From the NCBI GenBank assembly GCA_900107365.1, contig FNPS01000002.1, positions 372,001 to 436,000 of the forward strand: a stretch of 64,000 nt of DNA, read 5' to 3'. Under the pieces are notes generated by a model. The model had not been told where the DNA came from. It searched no databases and was given only the letters and a program-made list of their open reading frames with translations. Each line of letters opens with the position of its first letter. Positions within the stretch are counted from its first letter, which is position 1. The position numbers and the translations under genes were made by a program. This document shows positions 8,622 through 16,109 of this stretch, piece after piece. This stretch comes from Flavobacterium aquidurense (GTDB lineage Bacteria; Bacteroidota; Bacteroidia; Flavobacteriales; Flavobacteriaceae).

Positions 8622-9301
8622 ATGAAATTAAATATTTTTTTTTTGTGGTTTTAATTACTTTGATCTCTTGCAATTCGAACAAGAAAGAAAATAAAATTTC
8701 AAATCATCAAGTTGACACTTTACCAAATACAAGCACAGAAGTGGTTTATGACAATAGCAGGAAAAATTTAAAATTCGCTATCGCAGACACAATAAAAAAA
8801 TCAAATTCATACTTCTTTTCAAATCCAGATTCAAAAGACTTGTTTCTGCTTATTATTGAACCCGGTGAGATTAAAAACTCCAAAGCAAAATTGCAAATAA
8901 TAACAGCAGACAATAAAATTATTTATACACAATCTTTTGACGCTTTTTATTTTTTAAGAGAAATTGATGAGCCGGAAACCACACCAGCCGGAAGTCAGGA
9001 AGATCGTGAAAAATATATCGAAAAATACAGAAACTCTTTAACACAAAAACAATATCAGGCTTATTTTAATACTAGCATTGCCAACTTCTTTGGTGAGATT
9101 TCCCCAATAGAAAATAATAAAGATGAAAATTTCCAAGAATTCGAAGAAGATAGTACTGATAAAGATTTTTTAAATGAAGTGTTAGCAGACGAAACAATTA
9201 AATTAATTAGTATTACTTGCTTTGGCTGTGACGAAGGCGGAGCAATAATTGGCTATTCAAAAAAACAAAATAAGGTCGTAACGCTTTTGGAGCATGACTA
9301 A
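8622..9301 (+). CDS. Hypothetical lipoprotein with a frameshift in a T10 run of its signal peptide
   Basis: From 8645 (GTG) the frame encodes 218 residues beginning with VLITLISCNSNKKEN, a lipobox with no basic n-region. The natural start is ATG 8622 (MKLNIFF), but that frame stops at TAA 8652-8654. The two frames meet in a run of ten T at 8635-8644. With 8 or 11 T the protein would read MKLNIFF(F)VVLITLISC, a standard lipoprotein signal. The gene is therefore frameshifted by slippage, mutation or sequencing error. The mature domain (LLIIEPGEIKNSKAKLQIIT, an acidic stretch at the C-terminal third, then a CFGCDEGGAIIGYSK motif) has no family I know. Its neighbour upstream is a lipoprotein of similar size. 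Confidence 0.55.
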
Positions 9302-9617
9302 GAAGAAACTGTAAACCTCTTTTTTATGTATATTATTTAATTTAAAATACCTGTTTCAAAATGCACAACAATCTTATAATGTTCAGACCTTTCTATTGAT
9401 AGTCCTAAAGCGATTCACAGATTATAAAAATTTATAATTTCATTTATTCCTTCCGAAAAAAACGCTAACATTATTTTAATGCTATTTTTGCTACAAGACA
9501 TTCTTTTTTTTACTACTTTAGTACTACTATATTAACACTGATAAACAAACAGTTACAATACTACTTCTTTTATAAACCATTGAAATTAAGATCAATAATA
9601 AAAACTTATTTTTATTT
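9302..9617 (+). promoter_or_regulatory. 316-bp intergenic region with a candidate promoter for the porin/DASS operon
   Basis: No gene is visible here. TTTG at 9487-9490 and TACTTTAG at 9514-9521 (7 of 8 positions of TAnnTTTG) are 23 bp apart, at the upper end of the accepted spacing. They would start a transcript with a leader of about 90 nt before the ATG at 9618. The rest is AT-rich without clear repeats. Confidence 0.4.
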
Positions 9618-10769
9618 ATGAAATGTATCTCTACGCCTCTTACATTAATTATCGGTTTTATTTTTTTACTGTTTCCGATTGTAATAAACGCCCAAACTAC
9701 TGAAACTCCAAAACCTGAAAGTGAAGTAAAATATCCTCAGTTTCAATTTAAAGGACTTTTTCAGGGACGGTTTCTGGCTGCTATGACAGATGATGTCGAT
9801 GTTCTTGGTTTACAACATAGTACAGGAGAAGTCACAAAGACTTCGTTTGATGTTAAAAGAATGCGTGTTGGTGTGAATACGAAAATCAGCCCGGAAACGG
9901 AAGTTGTAGTTTTAGTAAACTTAGCCGACTTTAAATCGGATCCGAAAGGGAAAGTTTTAGAAAACGCCTATGCTAAATATACGTTTAGTAAATACGCTGC
10001 CTTGGTCGGTGGTCAATTTAGAGCGCCATTTGGAATTGAAGATCAGGTTTCTGTAGATATCATCAAATCATTTGATTTCTCCAACCAATATTATGAATTC
10101 GGAAAAAATGGCTGGACAAGCTTTCAATTAGGAGCTTCCGTTTTGGGATCAGCAGAAATCGGAAAAATACCTATAGATTACGCCATTACTATTGTTAATG
10201 GAAATGGAAAAGATCAGGAAAAAGATAAAGATAACGGAAAGCAATATTTTACAAGATGGGTTTTCGGATTATCAAAAAAGAACAAGATAAATCTGGGTTT
10301 AAACGGCGGAATGGGAGTAGTTTTTACACAGGACGTCTTTGCTGTTGGTGCAGATATTACAAGCAATTTTAAACTTGCCGACAAACTTCATTTAGAGTTG
10401 CAGGCTGAATATAAACAAGGAACAAATCACAATTTATATTTTTCGTTACCCGTTGACGGCAGAACGGCAAGTGTTTCAGATTATCAAATGAGAGGTTTTT
10501 ATTTTTTACCTAATTTAAGATATTCAATAGCCTACAACAGGTTATCCTCTATAGAAATTTCCTGCCGATATGAAACTTTTGATTCAAGTTATAAAATCGA
10601 TTCCAACGTAAGACAAACCTATACACCAATGATAAGTCTTGAATTTGGCAAAGCCTATACGGGCCGCATCGAGTTAGGATTTACTCTTGATAATTATGAA
10701 AAAGACATACCCGATACGTCAGTATATAGCAGTAATCTATTTTTAATTCAGCTACAATGCCGACTTTAG
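9618..10769 (+). CDS. Phosphate-selective porin O/P family outer membrane protein
   Basis: The 383-residue protein has a signal peptide (core LTLIIGFIFLLFPIVI, cut after NAQ) and an OprO/OprP-type barrel. Diagnostic stretches are FKGLFQGRFLAAMTDDVD, SFDVKRMRVGVNTKISPETEVVV, ENAYAKYTFSKYAALVGGQFRAPFG and a terminal strand ending SSNLFLIQLQCRL. Such porins let anions pass the outer membrane. The next gene, 23 bp downstream on the same strand, is a DASS-family carboxylate transporter. The substrate is thus more likely a di- or tricarboxylate than phosphate, though this is inferred. It resembles the porin fragment at the left edge of the window and may be its paralogue. Confidence 0.8.
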   Translation: MKCISTPLTLIIGFIFLLFPIVINAQTTETPKPESEVKYPQFQFKGLFQGRFLAAMTDDVDVLGLQHSTGEVTKTSFDVKRMRVGVNTKISPETEVVVLVNLADFKSDPKGKVLENAYAKYTFSKYAALVGGQFRAPFGIEDQVSVDIIKSFDFSNQYYEFGKNGWTSFQLGASVLGSAEIGKIPIDYAITIVNGNGKDQEKDKDNGKQYFTRWVFGLSKKNKINLGLNGGMGVVFTQDVFAVGADITSNFKLADKLHLELQAEYKQGTNHNLYFSLPVDGRTASVSDYQMRGFYFLPNLRYSIAYNRLSSIEISCRYETFDSSYKIDSNVRQTYTPMISLEFGKAYTGRIELGFTLDNYEKDIPDTSVYSSNLFLIQLQCRL

Positions 10770-10792
10770 TTTTAATTTAATTCTCGTTGATT

Positions 10793-12223
10793 ATGAAAGA
10801 AGTAAAAATTATCCAGACCATCATTACATTTGCTGTTGGCCTTATCATTTGGTTTATTCCGGCTCCACAAGGTGTTGTAATTGAAGCATGGCATTTATTT
10901 GCCATTTTTGTGGCTACTATTCTTGGAATCATTCTGAAAGCCGCTCCAATGGGAACCATGTGTATGATTGCGATTGCATTAACAGCTTTTACACAAGTTC
11001 TCGCACCGGGAGAAGCTGGTAAATCGATCACACTTGCCTTAAAAGGATTTGGAGATAAAGTAATCTGGTTAATCGGGATTTCATTCTTTATTGCGAGAGG
11101 TTTTATTAAAACCGGATTAGGAAACAGAATTGCTTTTCTATTCATCAGAGTGTTCGGTAAAAGTTCACTTGGATTAGCATACGGTTTAGGACTTGCCGAT
11201 GTTGTTTTGGCACCGGCCGTACCAAGTAATACAGCAAGAGGTGGCGGAATTATTTATCCCATCATGAAATCAATGTCTATGAGTTTTGGCTCGATGCCGG
11301 ATCAGCCGGAAACACATCGAAAATTAGGTGCGTTTTTAACCTTGAATAGTTACAACATGAACCTGATTGCATCGTCAATGTTTTTAACAGGAACGGCAAG
11401 TAACCCCATGTGTCAAAAATTTGCACTCAATTTAGGAATCAAAATTTCGTGGATGTCCTGGGCAACCGCGGCTATTGTTCCCGGAATCGTTTCTTTTTTT
11501 GTGATTCCGTTTGTACTGTACAAAATTTATCCTCCTGAACTTAAAAGTACGGGCGACGCTCCACAAATTGCGAGTCAGAAACTAAAAGAAATGGGACCTA
11601 TTTCCCGTAACGAATGGTTAATGCTATTAACGTTTTTTATTTTATTATTTCTTTGGATAACAGGTGATTTATTCTCTATCGATGCTACAACAACAGCCTT
11701 TATTGGTTTAGTTGTGCTGTTATTAACTTCCGTTTTAACCTGGGAAGATGTTAAAGCCGAAAAAGGTGCCTGGGATACCATTGTTTGGTTTTCTGTTTTG
11801 GTAATGATGGCAAGTTCACTCAACGAATTAGGTTTTATTGGCTGGTTTAGTGATCAGGTAAAAGCAGAAATTGGCGGTTTAAGCTGGCAAATGGCTTTTC
11901 CAATTATTATTCTGGTATATTTCTTTAGTCATTATCTTTTTGCCAGTGCAACAGCACACGTAGCGGCTATGTATGCTGCATTATTAGGCGTTGGAATTTC
12001 AATAGGAATTCCGGGTTTACTACTTGCTTTCATGCTTGGATTTGTAGGTTCCTTATACGGTACATTAACACATTACGGTCACGGGCCAGCGCCGGTTTTC
12101 TTTGGTAGCGGTTATGTTGACTTAAAAAGTTGGTGGGTAAAAGGCTTGGTGACCGGACTTGTCATGTTGTTTATTTACATGGTAATTGGCGGTTTATGGA
12201 TGAGAGTTATTGGATATTACTAA
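10793..12223 (+). CDS. DASS-family (CitT/SLC13-like) carboxylate transporter
   Basis: This integral inner-membrane protein (477 aa, at least 11 hydrophobic segments) belongs to the divalent anion:sodium symporter family. The two conserved hairpin motifs are both present: VPSNTARGGGIIYP in the first half and SATAHVAAMYAALLGV in the second. It also has LTGTASNPMC and THYGHGPAPVFF, which match the CitT/oxoglutarate-malate translocator branch. Likely cargo is succinate, fumarate, malate, 2-oxoglutarate or citrate. It follows a porin gene with 23 bp spacing, forming a two-membrane uptake pair. An in-frame TTG at 10787 precedes the chosen ATG. Fumarate or aspartate made by the periplasmic enzymes at 471-3010 would be plausible substrates; that link is inference. 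Confidence 0.88.
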   Translation: MKEVKIIQTIITFAVGLIIWFIPAPQGVVIEAWHLFAIFVATILGIILKAAPMGTMCMIAIALTAFTQVLAPGEAGKSITLALKGFGDKVIWLIGISFFIARGFIKTGLGNRIAFLFIRVFGKSSLGLAYGLGLADVVLAPAVPSNTARGGGIIYPIMKSMSMSFGSMPDQPETHRKLGAFLTLNSYNMNLIASSMFLTGTASNPMCQKFALNLGIKISWMSWATAAIVPGIVSFFVIPFVLYKIYPPELKSTGDAPQIASQKLKEMGPISRNEWLMLLTFFILLFLWITGDLFSIDATTTAFIGLVVLLLTSVLTWEDVKAEKGAWDTIVWFSVLVMMASSLNELGFIGWFSDQVKAEIGGLSWQMAFPIIILVYFFSHYLFASATAHVAAMYAALLGVGISIGIPGLLLAFMLGFVGSLYGTLTHYGHGPAPVFFGSGYVDLKSWWVKGLVTGLVMLFIYMVIGGLWMRVIGYY

Positions 12224-12285
12224 AAGACAATTAGTCTTAAAGTCAACAATTCAAAAGTAAGATCATGCACTAAAACAACATTATT

Positions 12286-13026
12286 ATGCTACAGGCTTTT
12301 ATTACAGGTTTATTAGCGACTTCATCTCTCATTATTGGTGGGATATTAGCAATTCGGTATTCCTTAAGTAATCGTGCTATTGGTGTAATTATGGGTTTTG
12401 GAGCCGGAACATTAATTTCCGCGATATCATATGAATTAATCTTTGAGGCCGTAAAACTTGGAAGAGGCACTATGTATCCGGCTTTTGGCTTTTTTGCTGG
12501 CGCCTCTATATTTTATTTTTCAGACAAACTTATCGCCAATTTTGGAGCCCGGAATCGGCTAAAATTAAATGAAAGCAAAAGCTCCAGTTTAATAATTCCA
12601 ATGGTTTTGGCTATTATATTAGATGGTATTCCAGAATCCATCATTATCGGTTTAGGTATTTTTGAAGGAATGTCAGGAAACCTTACCATGTTGGTAGCCG
12701 TTTTTATTTCTAATTTACCCGAAGCCATTGCAGGATCATCAGGAATGAAATCCGGAGGCTGGAGTTCAAAAAAAATCTTATTATTATGGACCGGTATAGC
12801 AATCCTGTGTGCCTTGGCAACGCTGGCCGGTTTCTCCGTTTTCAGCAGCGCCTCGCAGGAATGGCTTTCGTTTATTCAGGCTTTTGCCGGTGGCGCTATT
12901 TTAATGATGTTGGCCAACTCCATGATTCCGGAAGCTTATGAACACGGCGGAAAATTGGCCGGAGTCTTTACGGTATTTGGATTCTTTTTTTCTGTATGTC
13001 TGGTTGTTTTTGAGAATTTTCATTAA
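12286..13026 (+). CDS. ZIP-family metal transporter
   Basis: The 246-residue membrane protein has about eight hydrophobic segments and the ZIP core. TM4 reads ILDGIPESIIIGLGIF and TM5 SNLPEAIAGSSGMKSGG, with a last-helix motif NSMIPEAYEHGGKLAGV. In the common ZupT/GufA type, TM4 begins with H-N-x-P-E-G. Here Asp-Gly replaces the His-Asn and Ser the Gly, so metal binding or selectivity may differ. ZIP proteins usually import Zn2+, Fe2+ or Mn2+ into the cytoplasm. The gene lies 62 bp after the DASS transporter on the same strand and may be transcribed with it, although their roles look unrelated. Confidence 0.82.
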   Translation: MLQAFITGLLATSSLIIGGILAIRYSLSNRAIGVIMGFGAGTLISAISYELIFEAVKLGRGTMYPAFGFFAGASIFYFSDKLIANFGARNRLKLNESKSSSLIIPMVLAIILDGIPESIIIGLGIFEGMSGNLTMLVAVFISNLPEAIAGSSGMKSGGWSSKKILLLWTGIAILCALATLAGFSVFSSASQEWLSFIQAFAGGAILMMLANSMIPEAYEHGGKLAGVFTVFGFFFSVCLVVFENFH

Positions 13027-13077
13027 AACTTCAAATCAAATTTGTGCGATTAAAATTTAAGTCCAAAAGAATATTCT

Positions 13078-13671
13078 TTAATAATAAACATTTAAGATTA
13101 TAGGTGATTTGGAACTATCAATAATTTTCTGAAGTCTTTTAAAGAAATTTTCATTTACCATTGGACAACCGTGACTATTTGAGATATAATAATCCTGCTC
13201 TTCTTCTGGCACTGCAGAATACGAATGCAACACAACAGCGCGTTTCATAGCATTGCAATTTGTTTCATCTAAGCCAGTTAATTTGTATGACCTTCCAAAC
13301 ATTCCTGTATAGGCTTTCCCCACGACATAGCGACCAAGCGAAGTACAATTAGAATTGGGTTCGTTGCTAAATTTTAATTCTCCCAGAATTCCTGTTTCTG
13401 ACCCGGAGCCATGAGCTACCAATCCTTCATCTAAAATTTTGTTATTTACTAAGTCATAAACAAAAAAGCGATTTTTGCCCGACTTAATTTTCATATCAAC
13501 AAAAAAGGCAATTTTAGAATTATAAACGTGATTGGAATGAAGCAGGTTTTTTACTTCTGACATATGATTAGTAAATCGCTCTATTTCTGGAGCTGAAAGG
13601 ACTTCATCAACAGATTTTGGAACATTGAAAATTGAAACGGATAGCAATAGGATTAAATGGAATATTTTCAT
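13078..13671 (-). CDS. Murein L,D-transpeptidase catalytic domain (YkuD_2-type) protein
   Basis: The 197-residue secreted protein has a short signal peptide and one catalytic domain of the YkuD_2 type. The sequence FVYDLVNNKILDEGLVAHGSG, then LGRYVVGKAYTGMFGRSYKL and the active-site box SNSHGCPMV with Cys169 and His167 give the family. These enzymes modify peptidoglycan or its cross-links using a catalytic Cys. It is smaller than, and only distantly related to, the second L,D-transpeptidase of the window at 49685. It is transcribed alone, convergent with the ZIP gene and divergent from hmp. Confidence 0.85.
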   Translation of the reverse strand: MKIFHLILLLSVSIFNVPKSVDEVLSAPEIERFTNHMSEVKNLLHSNHVYNSKIAFFVDMKIKSGKNRFFVYDLVNNKILDEGLVAHGSGSETGILGELKFSNEPNSNCTSLGRYVVGKAYTGMFGRSYKLTGLDETNCNAMKRAVVLHSYSAVPEEEQDYYISNSHGCPMVNENFFKRLQKIIDSSKSPIILNVYY

Positions 13672-13852
13672 AAAAGTGGTATTTGATTATAAATCGAATC
13701 AAAAAATTTGAACGCGCAAATTTACTATCAAACTTCATAATCAAACAACCATCAAAAGATTGGAAAACAACACTATAGGATTTATTTAGAATTCTTAACT
13801 CTCAAAAGGAGAGTTAGAATCATTTCATAAAAAAGATAATTTTTTTAAACAC

Positions 13853-13899
13853 TTATGATTTGAGTCATAAAACGAAGACTTGACCGGGATTTAAATTTG
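13853..13899 (+). promoter_or_regulatory. FNR/CRP-like operator and promoter of the flavohaemoglobin gene
   Basis: A perfect inverted repeat, TTATGA at 13853-13858 and TCATAA at 13865-13870 with a 6-bp spacer, is of the size and symmetry bound by CRP/FNR-family dimers. Downstream, TAAATTTG at 13892-13899 is an exact -7 box (TAnnTTTG). If transcription starts about 4 bp after it, the repeat is centred near -41.5, the normal place for an activator that contacts the polymerase (class II). No proper -33 TTTG is present at the usual distance, which fits activator dependence. Confidence 0.55.
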
Positions 13900-13954
13900 T
13901 CGTTAAATGCTCTGGTATCAGCATTTATTTAAATTAAATCCTAAATATCACAAA

Positions 13955-15166
13955 ATGAATTCAAATCAAAAAGAACTGATCAAAGCTACAATTCCAATAT
14001 TAAGAGCCAGTGGCGAAGACCTGACTAATTATTTTTATGCCCGAATGTTTAGAGAACATCCAGAATTGCGCAATATGTTCAATATGGGAAATCAGTCCAA
14101 CGGAAGACAAAAATCAGCTTTGGCCAATGCTGTTTTGGCTTATGCCGAAAATATTGAAGATCCAGGCGTTTTAATTGGTGTTCTGAAAGGAATTGGTACC
14201 AAACACAGAAGTTTGAACATTCAACCGGACCACTATAAAATTGTAGGAACGCAATTAATCGCTTCTATTGCGGAAGTCGTTGGTGAAGCGGCAACACCTG
14301 AACTGTTAGAAGCCTGGACAGTTGCCTATTATCAATTGGCAAAAATAATGATCGATCTTGAAAAAGGTTTATACGAAGAAAATGCAGCCAAAGCCGGAAG
14401 CTGGAACGATTGGAGAAAATTTGTAATTAAAAAAATTGTTGAAGAATCTACAGAAATAAAATCCTTTTATCTTTATCCTGAAGATGGCAAAGAAATCACT
14501 GATTTTCATGCAGGACAATTCATCAGCATTCAGGTTTATGTTCCTGAATTAGGTCTTTTACAACCAAGACAATATAGTTTATCTACTGCTTTCAATCCTG
14601 AATATTATCGAATTTCAGTCAAAAAAGAAAGCGGAATTGCACCCAATCCATCCGGTCTGGTTTCCAATACTTTACATTCAAAAACAGAAGGTGACGTTAT
14701 TTCAATTTCGGCTCCGGCCGGATTATTTCACCTTGAAAAAGATGCTACAAATCCATTGGTTTTAATTAGTGGTGGTGTTGGCCTTACGCCGATGTTGAGT
14801 ATGCTGGAAACTAATTTAAATGCTTTTCAAAATAAAAAAACGGTCTGGATTCACGGTTGCCGAAACGAATCAGTCCATGCCTTTAAAGAACAAATCGCCA
14901 CTTTAAAAGAAGAAGCAGAATGGTTAGAAACCTTTACTTTTTATGATTCAGTACAAAATGATGTCGCTTTTTCAAATGAAATAATTGAAGGTCGCGTTGA
15001 TCTTCATAAATGCAAAGAAGCCATTTTACTGGAAGAAGCTAAATTTTATATTTATGGTCCTGAAATGTTTATTAAAACACAGTACGAAGCGTTACTTAAT
15101 TTGAATATCAATCAGGAAAATATCTTTTATGAAGAATTTGGTCCTCAATTGATTAATCTGAATTAA
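13955..15166 (+). CDS. hmp: Flavohaemoglobin (nitric oxide dioxygenase)
   Basis: This soluble enzyme oxidises nitric oxide to nitrate using O2 and NAD(P)H. The 403-residue protein has a globin domain (about 1-140) with Tyr28 in NYFYARMF, Gln52 and the haem-binding His84 in KHRSLNIQPDHY. It continues into a ferredoxin-reductase-type FAD domain (about 150-260, RQYSLS flavin motif) and an NAD domain (GGVGLTPMLSML near 270). It ends with a C-terminal EEFGP. The frame could begin at 13907, but those 16 residues are not part of the globin fold; ATG 13955 matches the usual start. An FNR-like operator sits upstream. The next frame at 15168 follows after 1 bp. Confidence 0.93.
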   Translation: MNSNQKELIKATIPILRASGEDLTNYFYARMFREHPELRNMFNMGNQSNGRQKSALANAVLAYAENIEDPGVLIGVLKGIGTKHRSLNIQPDHYKIVGTQLIASIAEVVGEAATPELLEAWTVAYYQLAKIMIDLEKGLYEENAAKAGSWNDWRKFVIKKIVEESTEIKSFYLYPEDGKEITDFHAGQFISIQVYVPELGLLQPRQYSLSTAFNPEYYRISVKKESGIAPNPSGLVSNTLHSKTEGDVISISAPAGLFHLEKDATNPLVLISGGVGLTPMLSMLETNLNAFQNKKTVWIHGCRNESVHAFKEQIATLKEEAEWLETFTFYDSVQNDVAFSNEIIEGRVDLHKCKEAILLEEAKFYIYGPEMFIKTQYEALLNLNINQENIFYEEFGPQLINLN

Positions 15167-15167
15167 A

Positions 15168-15368
15168 GTGAAAGCCATTCCCTTTTACAGGAAAAAAAAG
15201 TTAACCCCATTCTTAAAAAATTGTATAACAACATTTTTTATCACGCTGACATTAGCCTCTATAAACTGTACAGATCAATCTGTTTTTCTGTTTTTTTGGA
15301 TGCGTTCCTGGATCGTGGCCTGTTTAATTTCAAACTTTTTTTCCTTTCTGTTTACTTCTAAAACATAA
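15168..15368 (+). CDS. Small two-helix membrane protein (DUF2798-like)
   Basis: Sixty-six residues start at GTG 15168, 1 bp after the hmp stop. A basic N-terminus (RKKKLTPFLKN) precedes two predicted membrane helices (ITTFFITLTLAS and VFLFFWMRSWIVACLISNFFSFLF). The W-x-R-S-W-hydrophobic pattern in the second helix resembles DUF2798 proteins, small inner-membrane proteins of unknown role. A strong terminator follows. The tight link with hmp suggests joint expression under the same signal. The coding call is moderate because of the GTG start and low-complexity composition. Confidence 0.5.
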   Translation: MKAIPFYRKKKLTPFLKNCITTFFITLTLASINCTDQSVFLFFWMRSWIVACLISNFFSFLFTSKT

Positions 15369-15379
15369 TTACCAAAAAG

Positions 15380-15402
15380 CCTCCAATCAATTGATTTGGA
15401 GG
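15380..15402 (+). terminator. Intrinsic terminator after hmp/DUF2798
   Basis: CCTCCA at 15380-15385 pairs with TGGAGG at 15397-15402 around the inner palindrome ATCAATTGAT with a one-base bulge. The stem is followed by TTTTTATTTTT. It closes the hmp transcript. Confidence 0.8.
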
Positions 15403-15574
15403 TTTTTATTTTTAGAATCTTTATAGCGTTAAAAATCCCTTTATTGATAACTTAAAAAAAAGCTAAATCAAAAAAAAGATTATAAAATTCTAGTTTAAAT
15501 CGTTAAATTTATTGCGATATTGTTGATTCCTAAGTTTGTAATTAGTATTATCTTAGCAGAATCAAAACAGTAAA

Positions 15575-15604
15575 GACCGCATCTAACTTAAACAGGATGA
15601 GGTC
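15575..15604 (+). promoter_or_regulatory. Leader hairpin before the response regulator; possible promoter upstream
   Basis: GACCGCATC (15575-15583) and GATGAGGTC (15596-15604) pair except for one mismatch, making a hairpin that ends 5 bp before an in-frame ATG at 15610. It would hinder initiation there, which favours ATG 15649 as the real start. TAAGTTTG at 15531-15538 matches the -7 box exactly and may be the promoter, although no well-spaced -33 element is evident. Confidence 0.4.
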
Positions 15605-15648
15605 GTTTAATGAAAAATGAATTAACCCCGATATATACTAATAATAAA

Positions 15649-16098
15649 ATGAATAAACAGCATTACAATCTTTTACTAGCGGACGATGACGAAGACGATT
15701 GCGCTTTTTTTAAAGAAGCATTGGACGAATTATCGCTTCCGGTATCACTTGCTGTTGTTAATGATGGCGTCGAGCTGATGGATTATTTAGCCAGCAATTC
15801 TTCTAATAACTTACCGGATATGTTATTTCTTGATCTTAATATGCCCCGTAAAAATGGACATGAATGTTTAAAGGAAATAAAAGAAATTGATCAACTTAAT
15901 GCGCTGCCGGTAATTATCTTTTCAACATCTCTGGATACAGAAATTGTTGATTTGATGTACAAAAAAGGGGCGACTTACTATATTCGCAAACCTGGCGAAT
16001 TTTCTAAATTAAAAAAAGTGATCGGCAATGCCCTGAATGTAATTTCTAAAAATAAATTAAAACAACCTGTACGAGAACACTTTGTTCTTCAACCTTAA
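15649..16098 (+). CDS. Single-domain response regulator (CheY/Rcp1-like)
   Basis: This protein of about 149 residues is just a receiver domain. It has the acidic cluster LLLADDDEDDC near its N-terminus, the phospho-acceptor Asp in MLFLDLNMPRKNGHE, Thr/Ser in IIFSTS and the conserved Lys in YYIRKPGEF. The long insertion pattern and DLNMPRKNG are typical of Rcp1-type regulators that serve multi-PAS or phytochrome-like kinases. No output domain is present, so it probably acts by protein contact or as a phosphate shuttle. The kinase gene starts 11 bp downstream. A longer start at 15610 is possible, but a hairpin lies just before it. Confidence 0.88.
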   Translation: MNKQHYNLLLADDDEDDCAFFKEALDELSLPVSLAVVNDGVELMDYLASNSSNNLPDMLFLDLNMPRKNGHECLKEIKEIDQLNALPVIIFSTSLDTEIVDLMYKKGATYYIRKPGEFSKLKKVIGNALNVISKNKLKQPVREHFVLQP

Positions 16099-16109
16099 AT
16101 AGTTTTAGA

